Below are positions 16,008 through 24,361 of a stretch of DNA of 64,000 nt, one piece after another. A model generated the notes under the pieces. The model did not search any database. It was not told the origin of the DNA and worked only from the letters and a program-made list of their open reading frames with translations. The translations under genes and the position numbers were made by a program. The stretch lies in NCBI GenBank assembly GCA_947631005.1, contig CANRJR010000007.1, positions 1-64,000 on the forward strand. The letters run 5' to 3'. How positions within the stretch are numbered: position 1 is the stretch's first letter; the number at the start of each line of letters is the position of its first letter. The DNA comes from an uncultured Clostridia bacterium (GTDB taxonomy: Bacteria > Bacillota > Clostridia > Christensenellales > Borkfalkiaceae).

Positions 16008-18251
16008 TCAACCGAACGGGACAGTCGGAATGAGTTCGGTGATTCCCTGCACGAGGGAGATCGTTTCGCTCAATGTGACCTCGATGAGGTTGGTGACGTT
16101 GAGGTATTTACCTTTCGTATCCATCTGATCGCCGCGGTCGGTATAGATCTTGATCGTCACTTTGAGGTCGATGTACGGATTCTCGTTGAGAATCTCGTGG
16201 AACCAGAGCATGGCGAGGAGCGTATCGTTGATCTTGGAGGCGACGTTCGTCACGATGGAGTCCATTTGGAGAATGGGAAGATCGGTGTTCAGTTTGACCG
16301 TCGTATGCCCGTCCGAAATGGTCTCGTCCGCGAGCAAGAGATACCAGATTCCGTAAACGTAGCGGTCGAGTTCGACCGTTTTGCCGCCCTCGTTGTATTC
16401 GTACCGCTCGGTCGTATCTGCCTTTTCGTAATAGTTCGAACCGTCGGTGTAGCGTTCGAACACCTCCCCGCGTTGCAGGTAGTAGTCGCCCGTCTCCTTA
16501 TCGGAGCGGATGGCGATGACATTGCCGTTCGCGTCCGCCCACGCGCCCGCCGCATTCTTGGTGTAGCGCACGCCGGTCGGATCGGTGTATGAAAGGACGG
16601 TGCGGTCGAGGTCGATGCGCTTGCCCGCGCCGTCGTAGTAATACAGGCTGTAATCGTCCTCTTCGAGCAGATGCTCGCCCCCGTTTTTGTCTGTAAATAT
16701 GATACCACTATTCGTGAAACGGTAATCGTTTTCGGAACACGGGTTAAGCATTCCCGCGTCGTAGTCGACGACGGACAGCCCGTAGGCGGGCGTGAGGGGG
16801 ATCTTGCGCTCGTAATACCACGGCGTGCGCCATGTCGCGTTCGGCGTACGGTTGCTGTGCGCGATGCCCGAGTCGAACTTCACCGTTGCGCCGTCGGGCA
16901 GGGGGGCGAAGGAGTTCCCCGAGGGGAGGAAGTAGCCCTGTTCCACCCGCGTATTTCCCACGGTGTAGTAGGTGTGGAAAGAGGACATTTCGGTGACGTT
17001 CGCGATCGCCTTCGGGCGGTGCGCGTCGGTGTTATATTCCGCTTCGGTATAGTGGGCGAGATAGTCGTCGGCGAGTGCCTGATAGGACTGCGAGCCGTCC
17101 TCGCCTTTCGACATGTACGCGAAGATCTGATCGCCGAACACATCGCCGACCGAGAGCGCGGACAAGTCGTCGGACAGCGTGTTTACCGTACTGCCCGCGA
17201 GGTGCTTCAAAATGCGGTTGCCCGAGACGGCTTCTTCGCCGAGCATCTGTTCCAGAGTGAGGCTCTGAATGCCCTCGTCGAGTTCTCCGATCGTGAAGTC
17301 GGAGATGGAGCGGAGGATGTCCGAAGCGTTATCGTCGATGGAGAGGATGTCGCCGAGGCGGAGCGAGTCGAGCTTTTCCTGTTGGGAGAGCTCGCCGATG
17401 CGCCAATCGCCGATGGCGGCAAGCAGCGACGAGGGCGAGTCGCCGAGGTCGACGACCTGCTTGATGCGCAGACGCTCGATGTGCATGCTGTCGCCGAGGT
17501 CGGCGGCGGTCCAATCCTTGATCGCCTGCATGATGGGCGCGGAGTCGGGAGATACGGCGATGATGTCGCCGATGGTGAGGCGGTTGATGAGCCCGCTCGC
17601 GTCGTCGATGAGGTCGCCGAGCAGGGTGGGCTTTTTGCCTTCCATCATCACGATCTCGCCGCCCTCGACGCGGTAATCCACGTCGCGCTTGCCGTAGAAG
17701 AGGGCGAGCATCAGAGGATCGCCGTCGGGGGTGAGCCCGAGCGTCTTGCCGAGTTCGACCGACATGAGCGAATCCTGGAAAAATTCGCCGAGTTCGGTAA
17801 AGGGGACGTCCATGAGCTCGTCGGCGTCGAGATCCACGCCCAAATCGGCGAGCTGTTCGGTGAGCCCCTCCACCACGTTGTTGACGACGGGCGTGTACTG
17901 CGCGAGGCTGTTGAAGCTCGTGATGGGGGTGGTCGCGACCTCGGAGATGAGGTCGACGACGCTCATTTCGGTGGCAGTCTCGGTGAGATAGTTCGAGGCG
18001 TCAACCCCGACCAAGGAAAACACGTCTTTGAGTTTGCGCGTGCCGAAGTAGTAGCCCACGCCGACGACGCTTCCGAGCCCGATCAAGATCCCGAGGAGAA
18101 AGACGAGGCAGAGCGCGATGATGCCGCGCAGTCTGCCGCGGGGGGCGTAATGGGCGCGCGGGAAGATCTTGCCTTCCTTTACGAGTTGTTTTTCGAGGGC
18201 GATCTTTTCCTTTTCGCCGCTCACGTCGCGTACTTTTTTCTTTTTCGACAT
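16008..18251 (-). CDS. Large membrane-anchored extracellular repeat protein, unknown function
   Basis: 747 residues. A basic cytoplasmic N-terminus (MSKKKKVRDV...) of about 41 residues, one transmembrane helix (about 42-69, ending GVGYYFG), then a long extracellular part. From roughly residue 205 to 330 an approximately 36-residue unit repeats at least three times, each with a pattern like RLxIGDI-x(10)-IxxAIxDWxIGEL (INRLTIGDIIAV, IERLRIKQVVDL, LDSLRLGDILSI). The C-terminal half is rich in Tyr, Asp and Asn with beta-strand character. No catalytic motif is seen. It has its own promoter and is single-gene. A surface or cell-envelope role is likely. Confidence 0.75.
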   Translation of the reverse strand: MSKKKKVRDVSGEKEKIALEKQLVKEGKIFPRAHYAPRGRLRGIIALCLVFLLGILIGLGSVVGVGYYFGTRKLKDVFSLVGVDASNYLTETATEMSVVDLISEVATTPITSFNSLAQYTPVVNNVVEGLTEQLADLGVDLDADELMDVPFTELGEFFQDSLMSVELGKTLGLTPDGDPLMLALFYGKRDVDYRVEGGEIVMMEGKKPTLLGDLIDDASGLINRLTIGDIIAVSPDSAPIMQAIKDWTAADLGDSMHIERLRIKQVVDLGDSPSSLLAAIGDWRIGELSQQEKLDSLRLGDILSIDDNASDILRSISDFTIGELDEGIQSLTLEQMLGEEAVSGNRILKHLAGSTVNTLSDDLSALSVGDVFGDQIFAYMSKGEDGSQSYQALADDYLAHYTEAEYNTDAHRPKAIANVTEMSSFHTYYTVGNTRVEQGYFLPSGNSFAPLPDGATVKFDSGIAHSNRTPNATWRTPWYYERKIPLTPAYGLSVVDYDAGMLNPCSENDYRFTNSGIIFTDKNGGEHLLEEDDYSLYYYDGAGKRIDLDRTVLSYTDPTGVRYTKNAAGAWADANGNVIAIRSDKETGDYYLQRGEVFERYTDGSNYYEKADTTERYEYNEGGKTVELDRYVYGIWYLLLADETISDGHTTVKLNTDLPILQMDSIVTNVASKINDTLLAMLWFHEILNENPYIDLKVTIKIYTDRGDQMDTKGKYLNVTNLIEVTLSETISLVQGITELIPTVPFG

Positions 18252-18303
18252 AGTTCCCTCTCTGAATCGAGATGAATTTTGTTTTGGTTGTTTGTTTTAC
18301 AAT

Positions 18304-18332
18304 ATTATATTACACGCGCGCACAAAAAGCAA
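18304..18332 (-). promoter_or_regulatory. Promoter of the 747-residue membrane protein gene
   Basis: On the minus strand TTGCTT (18327-18332), 17-nt spacer, TATAAT (18304-18309). The RBS AGAGAGGGA follows before the start at 18251. Confidence 0.7.
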
Positions 18333-18452
18333 GCGTTTTACGCCCTTTGTTGTCCGTAAGAGGCAAGGAAGTTTTTCCAAGACAGATCGCGCTTCCGCGC
18401 CCGCGTCTTTTGGACGTGCAAGCTGACAATTTATTGACAATGGTATTGTCGC

Positions 18453-19592
18453 CTATTCGTCGCCGCCGGGCAATTCCCCGCGGAAGGAGTCGAGACGGCG
18501 GTGGATGACCGAACTGCGCTTTTCGGCGACGTCCACGGCGTCCTGCGCCTCCTGCAATTTCTTGCGCGTCTTTTCGAGCGCGTCGGCGAATTTTTCGAAG
18601 TCGGCGCGGAACTGTTCGAGCATCTCCCGAAGCTCGCCCGACCTGCGCTCGATCGCCGCCGAGCGGAATCCCGTTTGTAGGGTGGAGAGGAGCGCGCCGA
18701 GGTTGGTCGGACCGCAGGCGATCACGCGGCGTTTCATGAGGTGGTCGCCGAGCCCCTCCGCGCGCATCACTTCGGCGTACAGTCCCTCCGAGGGCAGATA
18801 CATGAGGGCGAAGTCGGTCGTGCGGGGCGGAAGGATGTATTTTTTGGCGATGGAATCCGCCTGCGTCTTAACGGCGGCGCAGAGGTTCTTTCTCGCCCGT
18901 TCCGCGCCCTCGCGGTCGCCCCGTTCGGAGGCGGCGGCAAGCCGCTCGAATTCCTCGACGGGGAACTTGCTGTCGATGGGGAGGAGGGTCGTCCCGCCGT
19001 CCCGCGAGGGCATGCGCACGGCGAAGTCGACGAGCGCGTCCGAGAGCGGGTCGATCTTCACGCTCCTTTCGTACTGTTCGGGGGAGAGCATTTGGGCGAG
19101 CAGGGCGTCGAGCTGCGCCTCCCCCCACGTGCCGCGCAGTTTCACGTTAACGAACACGCGGCGGATATCCGAAACGTTTTCGGAGAGGCTCTTCATCTCG
19201 CCCACGCTCTCGTACATCTTTTCGAGCCGCTCGGAGATGCGCGCGTAACTCTCGGAGAGCTTTCCGTCGATGGAGGAGGAAAGTTTGTCGTCCACCGTCC
19301 TGCGGATGCGTTCGAGGTTTTGCGCGTTGGCGTCGACGATGTACTTCATGTCGTCGGTGAGGCTCTTCTGGATGAATCCGAGCCGCTGTTCGGTCGCGCG
19401 GTTGAGGTTCTCGATGGAGCGGGCGTTGAAGTCGCACAAATTTCCCACGGCGTCCGTCTTTTCTTCGAGACGGCGCAGGGCGGTTTCTTGGGACGCGGAC
19501 GTACCATGTCCGCGTTTGAAGAGCGCGATCGCAGACATGGTGGCGGCAAGCGCAGACATGACCGCGGCAATTACGATGAGGACGGTGGGCAT
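18453..19592 (-). CDS. rmuC: DNA recombination protein RmuC
   Basis: 379 residues. RmuC-family proteins limit inversions at short inverted repeats and have a PD-(D/E)XK-like nuclease fold. An N-terminal transmembrane helix (about 4-25) is followed by coiled coil (about 38-130). The conserved domain includes RGTWGEAQLDALLAQMLS, PIDSKFPVEEFERL and DFALMYLPSEGLYAEV, and another coil follows at 330-365. The start overlaps the end of the CCA-adding enzyme gene by 22 nt, so the two are co-transcribed. Confidence 0.92.
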   Translation of the reverse strand: MPTVLIVIAAVMSALAATMSAIALFKRGHGTSASQETALRRLEEKTDAVGNLCDFNARSIENLNRATEQRLGFIQKSLTDDMKYIVDANAQNLERIRRTVDDKLSSSIDGKLSESYARISERLEKMYESVGEMKSLSENVSDIRRVFVNVKLRGTWGEAQLDALLAQMLSPEQYERSVKIDPLSDALVDFAVRMPSRDGGTTLLPIDSKFPVEEFERLAAASERGDREGAERARKNLCAAVKTQADSIAKKYILPPRTTDFALMYLPSEGLYAEVMRAEGLGDHLMKRRVIACGPTNLGALLSTLQTGFRSAAIERRSGELREMLEQFRADFEKFADALEKTRKKLQEAQDAVDVAEKRSSVIHRRLDSFRGELPGGDE

Positions 19593-20929
19593 GATTTTCT
19601 CCTTTGCATGGATCGTACGCGCTTCAAAAGCGCGGGTTTTCGGTTGGGCGCGCCGAGCACGCAGCTTTCAAACAGCGCGTTGAGATACGCGCCGATCTCC
19701 CGCGGCGGGACGCCCTCGCGCAACAGGTCGTCCCCGTCGACGGCGAGTTCTTTGAGACATAGCGGCGCGCCCTCCCGCTTCATCGCGTCGAGGATGCCCG
19801 TCCATTTCGTCACGCAGGGGGCGGGGGAGAGGTCGTCTTTGCAGGCGGAATAGTCCGCCTGTTTGAGCGCGAGGAGGGCGGGGAGCAGGTCTTTGCAGGA
19901 CACGATCGTCTTTCGCACCTTGCTCTCCCGCATCGAGCCGTCGAGGTCGACCATGTGCATCTTCACGAGAAAGGTGACGTCGTCGGTGAGGCGGCGGGGG
20001 GCTTTGAGACGGGTGAGGATGTCCCCCGCGATCCGCGCGCCTTCCTCGGCGTGGGCGTGATAGTTGCCGTCGCGGAAGTAGCAAAACGGCTTGCCGACGT
20101 CGTGCAGGAGGGCGGCGAAGCGGACGGCTGGCGCGGCGTACTTTGCGGCGCGCAGGGAATGTTCGAGCACGTCGTGATCGTGGAAGGCGGGCGGTTGGGG
20201 AAGTCCCGCCCCCGCCGAAAGTTCGGGCAAGATCTGCCCCAACACCCCCGTGTCGCGAAGAAGGACGAGACCGCGGTACGGCTCTCCCCCTTTGCCGTCG
20301 GCATGCAACAGACGGGAGAGCTCCGAAAAGACGCGCTCGGGGACGATGTCGCCAATGAGCGCGCAGTGTTCCCGCGCCCCCGCGATACATTCCGCGTCGG
20401 GGGAAAGCCCCGTTTCGGCGGCGAGGCGGGAGAGCCGCATGAGCCGCAAGCCGTCCTCGCCGAACACCTCCGCGGCGGGGCGCGTCGTACGGAGAAGTCC
20501 CGCCGCAATGTCGTCCCGCCCGCCGAGCGGGTCGCAATATACGTCGTTTGCGACGTCGTAGTAAACGGCGTTGGCGCGGAAATCCCGCCGCCGCGCGTCC
20601 TGTGCGATATCGTCGGTAAAGGCGACGCCGCAGGGCGCGTGCGTCCCGCGCGCATAGCGGTCGGTGCGGAAACGGGTGTATTCCATGCCGATCCCGTCCC
20701 GTTCGATCTTCACCGTTCCCGTGTTGCGGTACACGGCGCGCACGGCAAAGCCGCACGCTTGGGCGGCGGAGAGAAAAACCTCCTCGCCGAGCGGGGCGGC
20801 GAGATCGAAGTCGACGGGCAAAGACAGGCGGCCCATCAGGCTGTCACGCACGCTTCCTCCCACGAGATAGAGCGGCGCGGGCAGGGCGGCGGCGAGCCGT
20901 AAAAGCGATTCGGGCAACAAATTTCTCAT
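19571..20929 (-). CDS. cca: CCA-adding tRNA nucleotidyltransferase with HD domain
   Basis: 452 residues. It builds or repairs the 3' CCA of tRNAs. LYLVGGSVRDSLMGR is the nucleotidyltransferase entry motif, followed by the DFDLAA metal-binding aspartates and RRRDFRANAVYYD. GEDGLRLMRLSRLAAE is the neck helix. An HD domain follows (HDHDVLEHSLRAA, FAALLHDVGKP). Start at 20929 is chosen because CAGGAAA lies just upstream. An extended upstream reading would include the promoter. Confidence 0.92.
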   Translation of the reverse strand: MRNLLPESLLRLAAALPAPLYLVGGSVRDSLMGRLSLPVDFDLAAPLGEEVFLSAAQACGFAVRAVYRNTGTVKIERDGIGMEYTRFRTDRYARGTHAPCGVAFTDDIAQDARRRDFRANAVYYDVANDVYCDPLGGRDDIAAGLLRTTRPAAEVFGEDGLRLMRLSRLAAETGLSPDAECIAGAREHCALIGDIVPERVFSELSRLLHADGKGGEPYRGLVLLRDTGVLGQILPELSAGAGLPQPPAFHDHDVLEHSLRAAKYAAPAVRFAALLHDVGKPFCYFRDGNYHAHAEEGARIAGDILTRLKAPRRLTDDVTFLVKMHMVDLDGSMRESKVRKTIVSCKDLLPALLALKQADYSACKDDLSPAPCVTKWTGILDAMKREGAPLCLKELAVDGDDLLREGVPPREIGAYLNALFESCVLGAPNRKPALLKRVRSMQRRKSCPPSSS

Positions 20930-20957
20930 AGTTTCCTGCGAAATTTTTTCTGAAAAC

Positions 20958-21009
20958 ATTATAGCAAATTCCGAAAAAAATTGCAATTCCCAAAAAGATA
21001 TTGTATAAT
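20958..21009. promoter_or_regulatory. Back-to-back divergent promoters sharing one palindromic -35 box
   Basis: The hexamer TTGCAA (20981-20986) reads the same on both strands. Leftward it is followed after exactly 17 nt by TATAAT (20958-20963, minus) for cca. Rightward, after exactly 17 nt, comes TATAAT (21004-21009, plus) for the diacylglycerol kinase-family gene. The two polymerases cannot occupy it at once. Confidence 0.75.
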
Positions 21010-21042
21010 AACATTCAAAGAACGATCGTTACGGAGGTGCGC

Positions 21043-21903
21043 ATGCTCGATTTTATCGTCAATCCGACCGCCGAAAAGGCGAACGCCGTCCTCCGTGCGA
21101 CGGTCGCGCGGCTCGGCGAGGGCGAATACGTCGTCCACGCGCTTCCCACCAAAGAGGAGACGCGCGAAACGGTGCGCCGTCTCACCAAACAACGGGAGGC
21201 GCGTACGCTCGTCGCCGTCGGCGGGGACGGCACGCTCAACGACGTGCTGTCGGGCGTGTCCGACTTTTCCCGTCTCACCCTCGGGCTGATCCCCGCGGGG
21301 ACGGGGAACGACTTCGCCGCTTCGGCGCGCATCCCCGAGGGCGTCGGCGCGCTCGACCTCATTTTGCACGGCGAACCCAAACCTACCGACTTCATCGAGT
21401 GCGACGAGGGACTGCGCAGTATGAACATCGCGGGGCTGGGGATCGACGTGGATATCCTCGAACGGTGTGCGCGCATGAAGCGCGGCAACGCGAAGAGCAA
21501 ATATTTCAAGGGGCTCATCCAATCTCTGTTTCATTATAGGGGACAGCGCATCGAAGTCACCGCCGACGGCAAGCGGTTCGACGTACAGGCGTACATCGCG
21601 GCGGTGTGCAACGGAAGCCAATTCGGCGGGGGCATTCCCATCTGCCCCGCCGCTACGATCGACGACGGCAAGCTCGATCTCGTCGTCGTATCCCGTCCCA
21701 GGCGGCTTACCGCGCCGTTCGAGCTCATCCGTCTCATGCGCGGAAAAATTTTGGAACGTCCCATCACGCGGCATATCCTCTGCGACAGCGCGCGCATCGT
21801 GCAGACGGAGGGACAGACCGTCCAGCTCGACGGCGAGATCGTATCCTCCCGCACGCTGACCGCGCATATCGTGCACGGCAAACTCATGATGTATCGGGGC
21901 TGA
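21043..21903 (+). CDS. Diacylglycerol kinase family lipid kinase (DagK/YegS type)
   Basis: 286 residues. It belongs to the DAGK_cat family, which phosphorylates diacylglycerol or related lipids for recycling into phospholipid synthesis. The start DFIVNPTAEKA, the glycine-rich AVGGDGTLNDVLSG and the PAGTGNDFA motif are all present, and the C-terminal domain contains NGSQFGGGIPICP and DGKLDLVVV. ATG 21043 has GGAGGTG upstream. It is followed two bases later by the PAS-phosphatase gene, implying one transcript. Confidence 0.9.
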   Translation: MLDFIVNPTAEKANAVLRATVARLGEGEYVVHALPTKEETRETVRRLTKQREARTLVAVGGDGTLNDVLSGVSDFSRLTLGLIPAGTGNDFAASARIPEGVGALDLILHGEPKPTDFIECDEGLRSMNIAGLGIDVDILERCARMKRGNAKSKYFKGLIQSLFHYRGQRIEVTADGKRFDVQAYIAAVCNGSQFGGGIPICPAATIDDGKLDLVVVSRPRRLTAPFELIRLMRGKILERPITRHILCDSARIVQTEGQTVQLDGEIVSSRTLTAHIVHGKLMMYRG

Positions 21904-21904
21904 C

Positions 21905-22954
21905 ATGGCAAACTTATATCGCGAAGTGCTCGACAATCTCCCGACGGCTGCGCTCGTCGTCGATTCCAATTACAGGGTGCGGTATCTCAACCGCGCCTTT
22001 TCGGAGTATTTTCCCAAGGGAAAGCGGCGGGGCACGCTTCGCGATATCTATGGGTGCGACGTGAAAGAGCCGTGCGGGGAGGGCGTAAAATGCGCCTATT
22101 GCCCCTTGCGCAACCTGTTTTCCGAGGTCGTGCGGACGGGCAAGACCGCTTTCCGCAAGATCTTCGTGGGGAGCGGGAACGACGGGCTCGCCCTCCGCAT
22201 GAAGGTGCGCCCGCTCGGGAAATACTTTCTCGGCGTCGTCGACAACGCCTACGAAACGGAGATCGCGCGGGAAATGTACACCGCGCAGAGCATCCAACAG
22301 CGTCTCCTCCCGCCCGCAAAGGGGGAGGGCACGCCCTATTCGTTCACCTATATCCCCTGCCGCGAGATCGGAGGCGATCTGCCCGACGTGTACGAGACGG
22401 ACGGCGAAACCATGGGATTCCTCGCCGACGTTTCGGGCAAGGGCATCTCCGCGGGGATGCTGTCCGCATTCGTCAAGGCGGGCTGGGATCGCGCCGAACG
22501 CTCGCCCGCCCGCGCCCTCACCCTGCTCAACGCCAAGTTTCAGGAACTCAACCTCGACGAACGTTCTTATGTCACGGCGGCGGCGGTGCGCATCGCGCGC
22601 AACGGGACGCTCGTCTACGCCTTTGCGGGGCACAACGCCCCCCTCCTCTTAAAGGGGAAAGACGGCATTTCCGAGATCGAGGGCGCGTCTCCCCCCGTCT
22701 CCACGTGGATGCCCGACTACCGCTATACCGACGGCGAGATCGCCTATTGCAAGGGGGATATTCTCGTCATGCTCACCGACGGCGTCACCGAGAGCCGCAA
22801 CGCGCGCGGGGAGATGTTCTCGCTTGAACGCGTGGAGGACGTTCTGCACCGCTCGGAAAACGCCGCCGCGTTCATCGAACGTCTCAAAGCCGCCCTCAAA
22901 GACTTCTGCGGCACGTTCGACGACGACATTACGGCAATCGCGTTTGACCTTTGA
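21905..22954 (+). CDS. PAS domain + PP2C-type (SpoIIE/RsbU) serine phosphatase
   Basis: 349 residues. A PAS sensor (about 1-115) contains a four-cysteine patch: C51, C57, C63 and C66 in CDVKEPCGEGVKCAYC, which could bind a metal or Fe-S cluster. A linker helix with MYTAQSIQQRLLPP follows, the usual entry to SpoIIE/RsbU phosphatases. The catalytic domain has GGDLPDVYET, FLADVSGKGISAGMLSAF and LTDGVTESRN, with C-terminal DDDITAIAF. Such enzymes dephosphorylate anti-anti-sigma proteins. No partner-switching genes are nearby. Confidence 0.88.
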   Translation: MANLYREVLDNLPTAALVVDSNYRVRYLNRAFSEYFPKGKRRGTLRDIYGCDVKEPCGEGVKCAYCPLRNLFSEVVRTGKTAFRKIFVGSGNDGLALRMKVRPLGKYFLGVVDNAYETEIAREMYTAQSIQQRLLPPAKGEGTPYSFTYIPCREIGGDLPDVYETDGETMGFLADVSGKGISAGMLSAFVKAGWDRAERSPARALTLLNAKFQELNLDERSYVTAAAVRIARNGTLVYAFAGHNAPLLLKGKDGISEIEGASPPVSTWMPDYRYTDGEIAYCKGDILVMLTDGVTESRNARGEMFSLERVEDVLHRSENAAAFIERLKAALKDFCGTFDDDITAIAFDL

Positions 22955-22959
22955 TTGGT

Positions 22960-23190
22960 TCACAAATTTTCTTTTCTGTGCCGTGCGCGTTGCGCTTTCG
23001 CGCCGCGCGTTTTGTTTGTTCACAAATTTTGTTTTGTGCTTCGCCAAAACAAAATTTCGTGAGGGAAACCAGCTCTCCCTTTAATTAAGTTGGTCGTCTC
23101 GTTCGCTCTGTAAGACAATAAGCGCGAGGTTTCGCGCAAATTGTGTCGCGCACGGCAGAAGTGAATTCTGCCTAACGCCGTAATTTAGAA
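22960..23190 (+). repeat. Repeat family A copy with two hairpin modules
   Basis: Starts six bases after the phosphatase gene: GTTCACAAA with an imperfect GC-rich hairpin, then a second GTTCACAAA with stem TTTTGTTTTG/CAAAACAAAA and CGTGAGGGAAACC. The conserved body with CTCGTTCGCTCTGTAAGACA and GTGAATTCTGCCTAACGCC follows. Compared with the copy at 10126, the inner stem is GGTGGAA/TTCCACC there and GGCAGAA/TTCTGCC here, a compensated change. Confidence 0.8.
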
Positions 23191-23210
23191 GCATAAGGGC
23201 ATTTCCAATT

Positions 23211-23398
23211 TGTCATTTCGACCGTAGCGAGTGAAACGAGCGAAGTGGAGAAATCTCCCTTATTCTTATTATAAGCCCAATCAACGACCAAGGGGATTTT
23301 TCGACTTCGGCTCGCTTACGCTCGCCTCCGCTTAAAATGGCATCGTGATATAAACGAAATAAAAATGCGGGAGATTCTTCGCTTCGCTCTGAATGACA
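23211..23398. repeat. Repeat family B copy
   Basis: TGTCATTTCGACCGTAGCGA at the left end and GCTCTGAATGACA at the right end bound internal words (AAATCTCCCTTATT, AACGACCAAGGGGATTTTTC) found in the other copies. No gene is seen in 22955-23480. Confidence 0.75.
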
Positions 23399-23440
23399 TA
23401 TTGGAATGCCAATTCGTCCAAAAAGCAAAAAAACGACAAC

Positions 23441-23469
23441 AAAAAAACCGCTCGGAGAGCGGTTTTTTT
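23441..23469. terminator. Bidirectional intrinsic terminator
   Basis: AAAAAAACCGCTC-G-GAGAGCGGTTTTTTT, a nearly perfect stem with A and T tracts on both sides. It lies 11 nt beyond the stop of the minus-strand gene at 23481. Confidence 0.85.
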
Positions 23470-23480
23470 GTTAGTTGTTC

Positions 23481-23705
23481 TTATTCAAGAATAAGTTTGT
23501 TGAAGATGAGCGTCCAAATCGCGTCGAGCCAACCGATGACAACGCCGAAGATCGTAACGACCAAAGCGAAAACGATCTTGAGCACGCTGCCCTTGCGGAG
23601 AGCCGCCGACCATCTTACGAGGATCTCAACGATCCAGTTGATAAACGGGATGATCAGCAGAAGGACTTGGACCAACTTGTTTTGCGAGTGAAACCACTTA
23701 TCCAT
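23481..23705 (-). CDS. Small membrane protein, unknown function
   Basis: 74 residues with two hydrophobic helices (about 12-30 and 43-70) separated by VRWSAALRKGSV. The positively charged middle suggests both ends face outside. TAAGGAG lies upstream, a promoter is at 23741-23769 and a terminator follows, so this is a complete monocistronic gene. No family is recognised. Confidence 0.75.
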   Translation of the reverse strand: MDKWFHSQNKLVQVLLLIIPFINWIVEILVRWSAALRKGSVLKIVFALVVTIFGVVIGWLDAIWTLIFNKLILE

Positions 23706-23740
23706 ATCTCTATATCTCCTTACAGATTTTTTATACTTTC

Positions 23741-23769
23741 ATTTTACACACTTCGACAAGCGATGTCAA
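23741..23769 (-). promoter_or_regulatory. Promoter of the 74-residue membrane protein gene
   Basis: On the minus strand TTGACA (23764-23769), 17-nt spacer, TAAAAT (23741-23746). Confidence 0.75.
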
Positions 23770-23827
23770 GAGTTTGAAAAAAATTTTTACAAAAAAGTAA
23801 GCGGCGGAACGGGGCAAGAAGCGACGC

Positions 23828-24361
23828 TCAAACGGTTGCGGTTTTGAAGGCAAGTCCCGTTTCCAGATCCTTCCAAATCAGTGTATGCCCCTCGCAGACG
23901 AGATATGAATGGGGGGAGTTTTCTTTGGGAATGGAGACCGAGCCGCAGTTCACATAGGTATAGCCGTCGCGCTCTTCGAGGGCGGGCACATGGAAATGTC
24001 CGTTCACGAGGATATCTCCCGCGCGCGGGACGACGGGCGTTTTATGCCCGTGGGTGAGGATGGCGAGGCGGTCGCCTATGGGAAGAAGCATGCTCTCCGC
24101 TTCGATGGGAAATTCGAGGACGAGCGTATCCACGTCGCTGTCGCAGTTGCCCTTGATGCAGACGAGCTTGTCTTTCATGGAATTGAGGACGGCGGCGCAT
24201 TCGAGCGTGCCGTATTCGCGGGGGAGGGGGTTGCGCGCGCCGTGATACAGGAGGTCGCCGAGCAAGATCAGCTTGTCCGCGTTCTCTTGTTCGAACCGCG
24301 TTTTGAGCAGGCGGCAATAGTAAGCCGAGCCGTGGATGTCCGATGCGATGACGAATTTCAT
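23828..24361 (-). CDS. YfcE-type phosphodiesterase
   Basis: 177 residues of the calcineurin-like metallophosphoesterase fold. Motifs in order: KFVIASDIHGS (metal-binding Asp and His), LILLGDLLYHGARNP, CIKGNCDSD, LAILTHGHK and LVNGHFHVP. It cleaves phosphodiesters, with the natural substrate unclear. The ATG overlaps the stop of the upstream HAD gene (ATGA), so the two are coupled. A longer upstream frame lies inside that gene and was rejected. Confidence 0.9.
   Translation of the reverse strand: MKFVIASDIHGSAYYCRLLKTRFEQENADKLILLGDLLYHGARNPLPREYGTLECAAVLNSMKDKLVCIKGNCDSDVDTLVLEFPIEAESMLLPIGDRLAILTHGHKTPVVPRAGDILVNGHFHVPALEERDGYTYVNCGSVSIPKENSPHSYLVCEGHTLIWKDLETGLAFKTATV

Noticed and set aside
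16671-18275. 534-codon open frame antisense to the 747-residue membrane protein
   Set aside because: Composition (Val/Glu/Arg/His-rich, no domain) is that of a complement-strand shadow. The minus strand has promoter, RBS and a signal-anchor.
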